Positions 53,211 to 60,953 of a stretch of DNA of 64,000 bases are shown one piece after another. The DNA lies in NCBI GenBank assembly GCA_022819985.1, contig JAJEGH010000043.1, forward strand, positions 1 through 64,000, read 5' to 3'. The DNA comes from Alphaproteobacteria bacterium. GTDB lineage: Bacteria; Pseudomonadota; Alphaproteobacteria; Bin65. Below the pieces are notes generated by a model. It was not told where the DNA came from. It did no database searches and worked only from the letters and a program-made list of their open reading frames with translations. The translations under genes were made by a program, and so were the position numbers. Positions within the stretch are counted from its first letter, which is position 1. Each line of letters starts with the position of its first letter.

Positions 53211-54545
53211 TCAGGCGATCAGAATCGCCCGGAAATCGTTGACATTGGTCTGCGTCGGCCCCGTGACGACGAGGTCTCCCAGGGCGTCGAAGAAAGCCCA
53301 GGCATCGTTGTCGGCCAGAAAGGCGGCCGGACGCAAGCCCCGTCGCCGCGCCCGCTCCAGGGTGTCCGGGCCGATGCGCGCGCCGGCATTGTCCCCGCTG
53401 CCGTCGGCGCCGTCGGTATCGGCCGCCAGCGCCCACACGCCGGGCATGCCGTCCAGCGCCGCGGCAAGGGCGAGCAGATATTCGCCGTTCGGCCCGCCCC
53501 TGCGCGTTTCGGGGCCCCGGCCGGTCAGCGTCACGGTCGTTTCGCCGCCCGAGAGCAGGAGCAACGGCCGACCGGCCGGCCGGCCCTTCACTCTCAGGGC
53601 CGCCCGTTCGCGCACCAGGGCGGCGTGGGCGCGGCCCAGATCGCGGGCCTCGCCCGTCAGATCGTCTCCGAGAATGTCGACGTCCACGCCCTCCGCCTCC
53701 GCCAGCCGGGCGGCGGCGCTCAGCGACTGCGCCGGCGTCGCGATCAGCCGGTACGGGGCGCCGGCAAGCCGTGGATCGCCTGGTTTAACGGTTTCGTTCG
53801 CCGGGTCTTCGAGCGCCGCCGCGACGGCGCGGGACGGCGCGATCCCGAACCGGCGGAGGACGCGGCGGGCGTCGGCCAGCACCGTCGGGTCGGCGACGGT
53901 CGGCCCGGAGCCGATGGTCGCCGGATCGTCCCCTGTCACGTCCGATATCGCCAGGGTCGCCAGCCGGGCCGGCGCGGCCGCGGCGGCGAGCCGCCCGCCC
54001 TTGATCGCCGAGAGATGCTTGCGCACCGCGTTGATCTCGCGGATGTCGGCGCCCGCCGCCAGCAGGGCCCGGGTTACCGCCTGCTTGTCGGCGAGCGACA
54101 CGCCGGGCGCCGGCAGGCTCAGCAGGGCCGAGGCGCCGCCCGACAGCAGGAACAGCACCAGGTCGCCCGGCCCGGCCGCGTGCGCCGTTTCCAGGATTTC
54201 CGACGCGGCGGCAGTGCCGGCCCGGTCGGGCACCGGGTGGGCGGCTTCGAGAACGCGAATCCGGCGGCACGGAACGGCGTGGCCGTAGCGGGTGACGACC
54301 AGCCCTTCGAGTTTGCGGTCCGGCCAGCTTTCCTCGACCGTCCGGGCCATCGCCGCCGCGGCCTTGCCAGCGCCGAGAACGATGGTTCGGCCGTCCGGGC
54401 GGCCCCCCGGCGCGGCGGCCGGCCGCGCTTCGAGCTCCGCCAGCGCCGCCGGCAGGCAGCGCTCCGGCCGCGCCACCGCAACGGCTTCGTCGAGCAGCCG
54501 GCGCAGCAGGGCAGGCGGCCCGCCGGTCATGCCGCCAACGATCAT
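53211..54545 (-). CDS. Glycerate 2-kinase (DUF4147/MOFRL family)
   Basis: The product is 444 residues from MIVGGMTGGPPALLRRLLDEAV; the alternative ATG (54530) lies 15 bp downstream. The N-terminal DUF4147 domain has VLGAGKAAAAMAR, LFLLSGGASALLSLP and INAVRKHLSAIKGGRLA. The C-terminal MOFRL domain has LLLLSGGETTVTLTG, GPNGEYLLALA and AADTDGADGSGDNAGA. It phosphorylates glycerate at carbon 2. The pairing with pyruvate kinase is a known arrangement in hydroxypyruvate, tartrate and glyoxylate use. Confidence 0.94.
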   Translation of the reverse strand: MIVGGMTGGPPALLRRLLDEAVAVARPERCLPAALAELEARPAAAPGGRPDGRTIVLGAGKAAAAMARTVEESWPDRKLEGLVVTRYGHAVPCRRIRVLEAAHPVPDRAGTAAASEILETAHAAGPGDLVLFLLSGGASALLSLPAPGVSLADKQAVTRALLAAGADIREINAVRKHLSAIKGGRLAAAAAPARLATLAISDVTGDDPATIGSGPTVADPTVLADARRVLRRFGIAPSRAVAAALEDPANETVKPGDPRLAGAPYRLIATPAQSLSAAARLAEAEGVDVDILGDDLTGEARDLGRAHAALVRERAALRVKGRPAGRPLLLLSGGETTVTLTGRGPETRRGGPNGEYLLALAAALDGMPGVWALAADTDGADGSGDNAGARIGPDTLERARRRGLRPAAFLADNDAWAFFDALGDLVVTGPTQTNVNDFRAILIA

Positions 54546-54556
54546 GCCGACGCCGG

Positions 54557-55951
54557 TCAGGCCGGGCCGTTCTCCCGCACCCAGGCTTCGGTATCTTCGA
54601 GCGCCGCATCGAAGCGGTCGGCGAGGTCGTCGATGCCCGCCTCGTCGATCACCAGCGGCGGGCACAGGGCGATCGCATCGACGATGTTGCGCAGGATCAG
54701 CCCGTGTTTCTCGGCATTCTTGCGGAACACGGTGCCGACGACGCCCGGTTTGCCGAAACCCTTGTGCGCCGCCTTGTCCCTGACCAGCTCAATGCCGGCG
54801 ATCAGGCCGACGCCGCGCACCTCGCCGACCAGGTCGCTGTCCTGGGACTGGCGCAGCCGCGCCTGGAAGCGGTCCTGCACGCGGCGGACATGGGCGCCGA
54901 TATCGGTCTCCCGGTAGATTTTCTGGGCCTCGATGGCGACCGACGCAGCCACCGGATGGCCGGAATAGGTATAGCCGTGGCCGAAGGTGCCGATGCGCGC
55001 GCTCGCCTCGACCATGGCGGCCCAGATCCTCTCGTTCACCAGCAGGGCCGAAATCGGCAGGTAGGAGGCCGACAGCGCCTTGGCCATGGAGATCATGTCC
55101 GGCTCGATATCGAAGGTCTGGCAGCCCCAGGGGTTGCCGGTGCGGTGGAAGCCGCAGATCACCTCGTCGGCGACGAACAGGATGTCGTATTTCTTCAGCA
55201 CCGCCTGGATTTTCGGGAAGTAGCCGCGCGGCGGCACGACCACGCCGCCGGCGCCCATGATCGGCTCGGCGAACATGCCGCCGATGGTTTCCGGGCCCTC
55301 ATTCAAAATCAACTTTTCCAGGTCTTCCGCGCATCTGGTCGCGAAGGCGTCCTCGTCCTCGCCGTCCCGCGCCTCGAAATAATGGTGCGGGCAGGTCGTA
55401 TGCAGGATGCGGGCGATCGGCAGGTCGAAGTCCATATGGTTGGGCGGCAGGCCGGTCAGGCTGGCCGAAGCGATGGTGACGCCATGATAGGCGCGGCGGC
55501 GGGAGATGATCTTCTTCTTCTCCGGCCGGCCCATCGCGTTCCAGTAGTACCAGATGAGCTTCATCGCCGTGTCGTTGGCTTCCGACCCCGAATTGGAGAA
55601 CAGGGCCTTCGACATCGGGACCGGCGCCATATTGAGCAGGATCTCCGCCAACTCGACGCCCGGCATGTGCGACTTGTGGGTGAACTGGTGGTAGAAGGGC
55701 AGGGTCCGCAGGGCCTGCGCCGCCGCGTCGACGAGGCGGCCGTTGTCGAAGCCGAGCGCGGCGCACCACAGGCCGGCCATGCCCTCGATATACCGCTTGC
55801 CGTCGTCGTCCCAGACATGGATGCCCTCGCCGCGCCGGATCATCAGCGGACCCTCTTCCCGGTGCAGCTCCAGATTGGTGTAGGGATGGACGACGGCGGC
55901 GATATCGCGCGCCGCCGGCGAGTTCGCGGCGTGGCGGTCGGATGCGGACAT
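54557..55951 (-). CDS. Class III (omega) aminotransferase
   Basis: The 464-residue PLP enzyme has PLP contacts ALFSNSGSEANDTAMKLIWYY, FVADEVICGFHRTGNPWGCQTF (the Asp that protonates the ring) and the Schiff-base Lys in MISMAKALSASYLPISALLV. The N-terminal block GIHVWDDDGKRYIEGMAGLWCAALGF is usual. The family includes beta-alanine, taurine and putrescine:pyruvate transaminases. It lies upstream of glycerate kinase on the same strand; a hydroxypyruvate- or pyruvate-linked amine pathway is plausible. Confidence 0.93.
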   Translation of the reverse strand: MSASDRHAANSPAARDIAAVVHPYTNLELHREEGPLMIRRGEGIHVWDDDGKRYIEGMAGLWCAALGFDNGRLVDAAAQALRTLPFYHQFTHKSHMPGVELAEILLNMAPVPMSKALFSNSGSEANDTAMKLIWYYWNAMGRPEKKKIISRRRAYHGVTIASASLTGLPPNHMDFDLPIARILHTTCPHHYFEARDGEDEDAFATRCAEDLEKLILNEGPETIGGMFAEPIMGAGGVVVPPRGYFPKIQAVLKKYDILFVADEVICGFHRTGNPWGCQTFDIEPDMISMAKALSASYLPISALLVNERIWAAMVEASARIGTFGHGYTYSGHPVAASVAIEAQKIYRETDIGAHVRRVQDRFQARLRQSQDSDLVGEVRGVGLIAGIELVRDKAAHKGFGKPGVVGTVFRKNAEKHGLILRNIVDAIALCPPLVIDEAGIDDLADRFDAALEDTEAWVRENGPA

Positions 55952-56033
55952 GAGCGGCTCCGGGGCTGGATGGAAAGAATCGCGGCTATATAGGTTGGGC
56001 GGTGCGACGCGCCAGTGACACGGCGGCCCGTTG

Positions 56034-56085
56034 CGTGAAAGGGGCCGGGTGAAAGGGGCCGGGTGAAAGGGGTTGGGCGAAAGGA
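56034..56085. repeat. 14-bp tandem repeat upstream of the aminotransferase
   Basis: GGGGCCGGGTGAAA is repeated twice exactly, then as GGGGTTGGGCGAAA, with partial units on both sides. It lies between the divergent aminotransferase and PqiA-like genes, likely near their promoters. Confidence 0.8.
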
Positions 56086-56131
56086 ACCGCGTACCCTTGC
56101 AATCCGCCGGCCCGCAGCCCTAATCAGCGCC

Positions 56132-56674
56132 ATGCCGAAACCCGAAACCGCAATACCGGCCCGGCGCTGGCGCCATCCGAAGGCGCTGGCCGGGCGGCCG
56201 GGCACCTTCTGGATCGGGCCGCTGGCGGCGGCGAACCTGGCGCTGCTGGTCGCCGCCTGGTTCCTGCCGATCATGACGCTGACCCGCTTCTGGTTCTGGA
56301 GCGACCGGGTCTCGCTGTGGGAAACCGCCGCCGGCCTGCTGCACCAGGGAGAGATCCTGCTGTTCGCGATCGTCGCCGGCTTCTCGATGGTCTTTCCGGC
56401 CGCCAAGCTGCTCACCGCAGGCTGGGTCTGGGCCCGGGTCGACGCGGCCAGCGGCGGCGGCCACCGGGCCGTCCGCCTGATGGAGGCGCTGGGCCGCTGG
56501 TCGATGATCGACGTCTTCGTGGTCGCGCTGATCGTCGTGGCGGTGAAGGTCTCGCTGGTCGCCGATGTCGGCGTGCACAGCGGCATCTACGTCTTCGCCG
56601 CCGCCGCGGCCCTGTCGATCGCGCTGATGGCCTGGATCGGCCGGGCGCTCAAACGCGCCGCTTCGGAGTCTTGA
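56132..56674 (+). CDS. Paraquat-inducible protein A-like membrane protein
   Basis: The product is 180 residues from MPKPETAIPARRWRHPKALAGRPG. Four membrane helices are predicted: LAAANLALLVAAWFLPIMTLT, EILLFAIVAGFSMVFPAAKLLTAGWVW, MIDVFVVALIVVAVKVSLVADVGVHSG and VFAAAAALSIALMAWIGRAL. GRWSMIDVFVVALIVVAVK is the PqiA hallmark. It is a single-repeat PqiA without the zinc-ribbon part. PqiA-type proteins act with MCE proteins in lipid transport; no MCE partner is nearby. Confidence 0.9.
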   Translation: MPKPETAIPARRWRHPKALAGRPGTFWIGPLAAANLALLVAAWFLPIMTLTRFWFWSDRVSLWETAAGLLHQGEILLFAIVAGFSMVFPAAKLLTAGWVWARVDAASGGGHRAVRLMEALGRWSMIDVFVVALIVVAVKVSLVADVGVHSGIYVFAAAAALSIALMAWIGRALKRAASES

Positions 56675-56711
56675 GGCGCCCGCCGGACGCGGCCCGCCGC
56701 TTACGGCCCGT

Positions 56712-56804
56712 CCAGCGGGAAGAGCGGTATTTCCATAGCACCGGCGGCTGGCGGTCCTCGGCAAGAAGATGCGCGAGCGCGACGGGCGCGTCGATACAGA
56801 TCAC
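56712..56804 (-). pseudogene. vapC-like PIN toxin remnant
   Basis: A GTG overlapping the antitoxin stop (GTGA) opens VICIDAPVALAHLLAEDRQ, which matches the N-terminus of VapC PIN-domain toxins including the first catalytic Asp. After RQPPVLWKYRSSRW the frame drifts into unrelated basic sequence and ends at 56649, far short of the normal ~130 residues. The remaining acidic residues of the PIN site are absent. The toxin is therefore truncated. Confidence 0.65.
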
Positions 56805-57094
56805 CGGTCGCGCCGGCTCTCGTCCAGATCGGCCAAGATTTCGTCCAGCGTCGCGACGGGCGCGGGCTTGGGCGGCGGTCCCGAGGCGGCCAGCGCCGGC
56901 GGCGTCAGCATGCCGGACCGCACCGCATCGGCCAGGAAGGCGTCCGCGAGGACCGGGCTGCGGGTCTCCCGGAGCGGACCGAGTTCCGCCACCGGCCGCC
57001 CGCGGTCCGTCACCAAGATCGTTTCGCCGGACGCCGCAAGCCGGACATACTCGCTCAAACGGCTGTTCAGCGCCTTGATGCCGACCGACCTCAT
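56801..57094 (-). CDS. Phd/YefM-type antitoxin (orphan)
   Basis: The 97-residue protein begins MRSVGIKALNSRLSEYVRLAASGETILVTDRGRPVAELGPL, the conserved Phd/YefM DNA-binding fold. The C-terminal toxin-binding tail is TLDEILADLDESRRDR. It pairs with the damaged vapC downstream, so it may now act only as a repressor or by crossing to another VapC. Confidence 0.88.
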   Translation of the reverse strand: MRSVGIKALNSRLSEYVRLAASGETILVTDRGRPVAELGPLRETRSPVLADAFLADAVRSGMLTPPALAASGPPPKPAPVATLDEILADLDESRRDR

Positions 57095-57210
57095 GCTGCA
57101 GCGTAGCGACCGGTCGCTGCATCTTCAATCGCCCTTGCAAGGCCCCTGCAAGACAATGTCGATACACAACCGCCGGTCGGGCGTCCGACGCGCGGCATTG
57201 CGGACCCGCA

Positions 57211-57411
57211 CTACGGCCGCTTTTCCCGCCCCGGCGCGCCGGAAAGCATGCCCTCGACATGGGTGACACGCTCCTTGATGGCGCCCAGTTCCTTCTGGAG
57301 GTCGTTCTGCAAGTCGTTGAAGCGATCCTGCCAGCGGGAATCCACCCGCCACATGAATCCGAGAATGGCCAGCGCAGTACCGATCACGGTCAGGATCGTC
57401 GGATAGTCCAT
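57211..57411 (-). CDS. Small membrane/coiled-coil protein, copy 1
   Basis: The product is 66 residues: a membrane helix (TILTVIGTALAILGFMWRV) followed by a heptad helix (DRFNDLQNDLQKELGAIKERVTHVEGML). The paralogue at 57488-57676 differs mostly at silent positions, plus a 4-residue insertion (LQND) here. That pattern indicates both are translated and under selection. No known family is recognised; a membrane-anchored oligomerising peptide is likely. Confidence 0.75.
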   Translation of the reverse strand: MDYPTILTVIGTALAILGFMWRVDSRWQDRFNDLQNDLQKELGAIKERVTHVEGMLSGAPGREKRP

Positions 57412-57487
57412 TCAAGACTCACTCCAGATTGCCGGGCGGCCCGGGTTCCGCCACCGCCCGCTGCGCCGACCTCTTTCCGGGCCGGAA

Positions 57488-57676
57488 CTACGGCCGCTGC
57501 TCCCGGCCCGGCGCGCCGGAAAGCATACCCTCGACATGGGCGACACGCTCCTTGATCGCGCCCAACTCTTTCTGCATGTCGTTGAAGCGGTCCTGCCAGC
57601 GGGAATCGACGCGCCACATGAAGCCGAGAATGGCCAGAGCGGTACCGATCACGGTCAGGATCGTCGGATATTCCAT
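57488..57676 (-). CDS. Small membrane/coiled-coil protein, copy 2
   Basis: The product is 62 residues with the same N-terminal helix (TILTVIGTALAILGFMWRVDS) and coiled-coil tail as copy 1, including the end HVEGMLSGAPGRE. Differences (M-E for M-D, A for T, Q for K) are conservative. Together they are a tandem duplication of about 280 bp. The gene at 3997 has the same architecture with different sequence. Confidence 0.75.
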   Translation of the reverse strand: MEYPTILTVIGTALAILGFMWRVDSRWQDRFNDMQKELGAIKERVAHVEGMLSGAPGREQRP

Positions 57677-57832
57677 GGAGCGCGCTATCCCTCTGCCCGT
57701 TCAATGTCCGCACCGAAACACTTGCAGTACAAATAATTCCTGAGCGGTTAATCCGTCAACCTCTCCTTTGCGCCTGCGCTGCAGCAGACGGGCGGATCTG
57801 TGTGCCAGGCGTGCCGTCAACCCTTCGAATTC

Positions 57833-57908
57833 TGGTGCCGCAAGAGGGACTCGAACCCCCGACCTCCTGATTACAAATCAGATGCTCTACCGGCTGAGCT
57901 ATTGCGGC
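57833..57908 (-). tRNA. tRNA-Thr (UGU anticodon)
   Basis: The minus-strand sequence folds as a cloverleaf: acceptor GCCGCAA pairs with TTGCGGC, TAGCTCAGCCGGTAGAGCA forms the D arm, the anticodon loop TTTGTAA holds TGT, GGTTCGAGTCC forms the T arm, and the gene encodes CCA. TGT reads ACA and, by wobble, other Thr codons. Confidence 0.97.
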
Positions 57909-58010
57909 GCCACGTTTCCCGCCCCGCTCCCCGCAAAATCGCGGGGCGGTTCCGGACCGCCGGCGATATCGGCCGGACGCCCCGAAATTCAAGCGCACAC
58001 CGAGAGAATA

Positions 58011-58478
58011 TCAGGCGGCCAGCCAGCGGGCGAGCGCCTTGTCCGGGTCGGCCAGACCGTCGACCGAGTCGTACCAGTAATCCTCCCAGCCCGGCTCCGG
58101 CAGGCCGGCGAACACCATCAGGTTGAGCGGATAGGCCTCGCTGTCGGTGCAGCGGCGGAAATCGTCGCGGAACAGGAAGACCGGCTTTTCCCAGGCGATC
58201 GCCATGCCGAGTTCGACCATAACCCCCTCATCCGGCGGGCAGCCGTTGACCACGGCGAAAATCCCGTCGCTGTCGCGCACGTCGCGCAGGTCGGCCTGGC
58301 CGACGCGCCACGCCCAGCCCGGCTCCAGCTTGTCGATCTGGTTGTTGCGCGCGAACGGCTCCCAGACCTCGGCGCCCAGGGCGTCGAGCGCGGCGGCGAG
58401 CTCCGCCAGCGGGCCGGCGCGCTGCTGGCCGGAAAAGCCGTAGGGATTGGCGAGATAGAGGGTTTTCTTCCGGGTCAT
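58011..58478 (-). CDS. Nucleoside 2-deoxyribosyltransferase
   Basis: The 155-residue protein has TLYLANPYGFSGQQRAG at the N-terminus, the deoxyribose-binding ADLRDVRDSDGIFAVVNGCPPDEGVMVELGMAIAW (with the nucleophilic Glu), and FRDDFRRCTDSEAYPLNLMVFAGLP. It transfers deoxyribose between bases in purine and pyrimidine salvage. It is a single gene next to the tRNA. The enzyme is cytosolic. Confidence 0.93.
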   Translation of the reverse strand: MTRKKTLYLANPYGFSGQQRAGPLAELAAALDALGAEVWEPFARNNQIDKLEPGWAWRVGQADLRDVRDSDGIFAVVNGCPPDEGVMVELGMAIAWEKPVFLFRDDFRRCTDSEAYPLNLMVFAGLPEPGWEDYWYDSVDGLADPDKALARWLAA

Positions 58479-58578
58479 GCCGCCGCCTTCCGCCCCGCCC
58501 GTTTCGACCGGGCCGCGCGGGACGATAGGCCGGGACCGTCCGCCGGTCCATGCCGTGCGCCGGCGCCGTGCCGGGATA

Positions 58579-58628
58579 TGTCATGGCGTGTCATGAAATG
58601 TCAGGATTCGTCATGATCTGTCATGGCG
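58579..58628. repeat. 10-bp phased TGTCATG array, five units
   Basis: Five consecutive 10-bp units: TGTCATGGCG, TGTCATGAAA, TGTCAGGATT, CGTCATGATC and TGTCATGGCG. No gene overlaps. This and the following entries fill 58479-59218. Confidence 0.85.
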
Positions 58629-58678
58629 CCCCGTCTTCGCCCTTTCCTTTCATTCCGGCCGAAGCGCACTCCCTCTCC

Positions 58679-58859
58679 GTCATTTCGACCGGAGCGGCGT
58701 CAGCCGCGTAGCGGAGAAATCCGGCCGGCGACGGAGGCCGACCGAACGCCGGAACCGTGGGTGTCGATAGAGCGCCGATCGGGTTTCTCCACTCCGCCCC
58801 GGCCGGGGGCCGGGGCTCCGGTCGAAATAGCCTGCCCTGAGCGAAGCCGAAGGGACGGG
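58679..58859. repeat. Family C palindromic repeat, full copy
   Basis: GTCATTTCGACCGGAGCG…GGAGAAATCC is inverted against GGTTTCTCCACTCCGCC…GGGCTCCGGTCGAAAT, ending CCTGCCCTGAGCGAAGCCGAAGG. It is close to the copy at 430-600. Confidence 0.85.
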
Positions 58860-58875
58860 TCGGGGCGGTGCGATG

Positions 58876-58905
58876 TGTCAGGAAATGTCATGTTCTGTCA
58901 TGGCG
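58876..58905. repeat. 10-bp phased TGTCATG array, three units
   Basis: TGTCAGGAAA, TGTCATGTTC and TGTCATGGCG lie in succession, 17 bp after the family C repeat. Confidence 0.8.
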
Positions 58906-59021
58906 TTTCGGGCTCGCACCGAATGCAACGTTGCACCTGCCCTGTCACCTCGGATTTCCGCTTCGCTCCCCGGATCGGGGTCCGGGACAGGCATCCGGGG
59001 CGGCAGGGGAGGGTTTGGGGA

Positions 59022-59051
59022 TGTCATGAAATGTCAGGTTCCGTCACGCAA
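59022..59051. repeat. 10-bp phased TGTCATG array, three units (degenerate)
   Basis: TGTCATGAAA, TGTCAGGTTC and CGTCACGCAA lie in succession. The unit order mirrors that at 245-274. Confidence 0.75.
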
Positions 59052-59100
59052 CACCTCCTTTCGATCCGGCCATCCTTCCGGGCGGCTTGGGTGCCGATGA

Positions 59101-59164
59101 TTGGAATTTTGCGCTATATATACGTTTTAATCCCTGTTTAAAGGAACAAAAAAGAAATATATAA
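59101..59164. other. AT-rich conserved intergenic segment, copy 2
   Basis: It begins TTGGAATTTTGCGCTATATA and continues AT-rich to AAAGAAATATATAAG. It aligns with the segment at 325-386 in TTGGAATT, CTATATAT and the following CGnTTT-rich part. It lies just downstream of the nucleotide-sugar dehydrogenase stop. Confidence 0.6.
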
Positions 59165-59218
59165 GCCGTTTCCACCCACCTCCCGGAGCTCCGCCGGCAC
59201 TCCGGCGGGCCGGCCGGC

Positions 59219-60484
59219 TCAGAGCGACCAGCGGCGGACGGTGTCGGGCAGGGCGAGGCCGCGCCACATGCCCTTGATGTCGGCGAGCAGGCCGTCCGCG
59301 CGCAGCAGCCGGGCGATATCGCCGGCGCCCAGTTCGCAATAGGGGCGGTGCATCACGGCGCCGACCACGGCGTCGTAGGGCCCGCCGCCAAGGTCCGGCG
59401 TCAGCGCGATGCCGTATTCGCGCCGCGCTTCCCCGGGATCGGCGAAGGAATCGTGGACCTGCACACGGTGGCCGGCGGCTTCGAGCGCGCGCACGATGGC
59501 CGCGGCCCCGGTGTTGCGCAGGTCCGGGACGTTTTCCTTGAAGGCGAGGCCGAGCACCAGAATATCCGACGGCCCGTCCAGCGCCGCGTCGATCGCCCGG
59601 GCCACGAAACCGCCCATCCCGTCGTTGATGCGCCGCCCGGCGAGGACGATCTCCGGATCGTGCCCGGCCTCGCGCGCCCGGTGGGCCAGCCAGTAGGGAT
59701 CGACGCCGATGCAGTGGCCGCCGACCAGCCCCGGCGCGAAGGGCAGGAAGTTCCACTTGGTCCGCGCGGCGTCGAGCACGTCGTAGACCGACAGGTCCAG
59801 CCGGTTGCAGATCATCGCCACCTCGTTGACGAAGGCGATGTTGATGTCGCGCTGGGCGTTCTCGATCGCCTTGGCGGCCTCGGCGGTCCGGATGTCGCGG
59901 GCGATGAAGACGTTGCCGCCCGTAACCTTCCCGTAGACCGCGGCCAGCATGGCGGCGACCGCCGCCGTTTCGCCGGCCACGACCTTGGTGAGTTCGGCGA
60001 GGCCGTGCGCCCGGTCGCCCGGATTGGCGCGCTCCGGCGAATAGCCGAGGAAGAAATCCGCGCCGGCGGCGAGGCCGGACGCCCGCTCCAGGATCGGCCG
60101 GCAGACCTCTTCGGTCGCGCCGGGATAGACCGTGCTTTCCAGGACGACCGTCGCGCCGGGGCGCAGATGGGCGCCGACACTCGCCATGGCGGAGCGGACG
60201 GCGGCCAGGTCCGGCGCGTTGCCGGCATCGACCGGCGTCGGCACCGCCACGATGAACAGATCGGCGCCGGCCATCGCCGCGGGATCGGCGGAAAAGCGCG
60301 CCGACGTCGACCCGAGCGCCTCGTCCGGCACCTCGCCGGTGGCGTCCCGCCCGGCGCGCAGGGCGGCGATCCGGCCCGCGTCCCGGTCGATCCCGGTGAC
60401 GTCGAAATGCCGGGCCAGCGCGACAGCGAGCGGCAGGCCGACATAACCCAGCCCGATAACGGCGATCCGGTCGGGAAGCTCCAT
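59219..60484 (-). CDS. Nucleotide-sugar dehydrogenase (UDP-GlcNAc/GalNAc type)
   Basis: The 421-residue NAD enzyme begins MELPDRIAVIGLGYVGLPLAVALARHFDVTGID (Rossmann GxGYVG). The substrate region is ESTVYPGATEEVCRPILERASG and GYSPERANPGD. The catalytic Cys is in GLVGGHCIGVDPYWLAHRA. LAFKENVPDLRNTGAA marks the C-terminal domain and the WbpA/TviB/VipA group, which oxidises UDP-HexNAc to the uronic acid for capsule or O-antigen. No other polysaccharide gene is within reach, so its pathway partners are elsewhere. Confidence 0.93.
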   Translation of the reverse strand: MELPDRIAVIGLGYVGLPLAVALARHFDVTGIDRDAGRIAALRAGRDATGEVPDEALGSTSARFSADPAAMAGADLFIVAVPTPVDAGNAPDLAAVRSAMASVGAHLRPGATVVLESTVYPGATEEVCRPILERASGLAAGADFFLGYSPERANPGDRAHGLAELTKVVAGETAAVAAMLAAVYGKVTGGNVFIARDIRTAEAAKAIENAQRDINIAFVNEVAMICNRLDLSVYDVLDAARTKWNFLPFAPGLVGGHCIGVDPYWLAHRAREAGHDPEIVLAGRRINDGMGGFVARAIDAALDGPSDILVLGLAFKENVPDLRNTGAAAIVRALEAAGHRVQVHDSFADPGEARREYGIALTPDLGGGPYDAVVGAVMHRPYCELGAGDIARLLRADGLLADIKGMWRGLALPDTVRRWSL

Positions 60485-60626
60485 GCCGGCGAAACGTCTC
60501 CTGCTTGCGGGGCGGGCGGCCGGGCCACGGCGGCGGGGCGCAGGCGCCGTTATGCGCCGCCCGCGCCGCCCGGCATGTGCGGCATTTTCATCGCGCCGTT
60601 CAAGTCGGCTCCGCCGCTTCGGGATT

Positions 60627-60820
60627 GCTCTGCGAAAAGCCGCAAGTCGGCTCCAACAGACAGGGCAGCGGTCCCCCCTCCCCTTGGGGGAGGGGGTCAG
60701 GGGGAGGGGAATGCGGCGACCGGCGCCTTGCCGGAGGCGGCCTCGGCGCGCTGACGGACGACCCCTCCCCTAGCCCCTCCCCCAAGGGGAGGGGGATTCC
60801 GCCTGTGCTTTTTTGCAGAG
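60627..60820. mobile_element. Family A MITE-like element upstream of purH
   Basis: GCTCTGCGAAAAGC (60627-60640) is inverted against GCTTTTTTGCAGAG (60807-60820) with one change and one added base. The interior holds two family A palindromes in opposite orientation around a 50-bp core. It is about 194 bp long. No gene lies in it; it ends about 130 bp before the purH start. The rest of 60485-60953 shows no other feature. Confidence 0.8.
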
Positions 60821-60953
60821 AAACCCCTTGGCGCGGGGTTCCCGCAACGGGCCGCAGGAGATTCGGGCGACTCAGGCCGTGGCCGCGATGGGAAATCCGG
60901 GTTAGGGTTCGCGTCCCGCACCGGACTGCCTTCCTGCGCCTTGCCGAGGCCCG

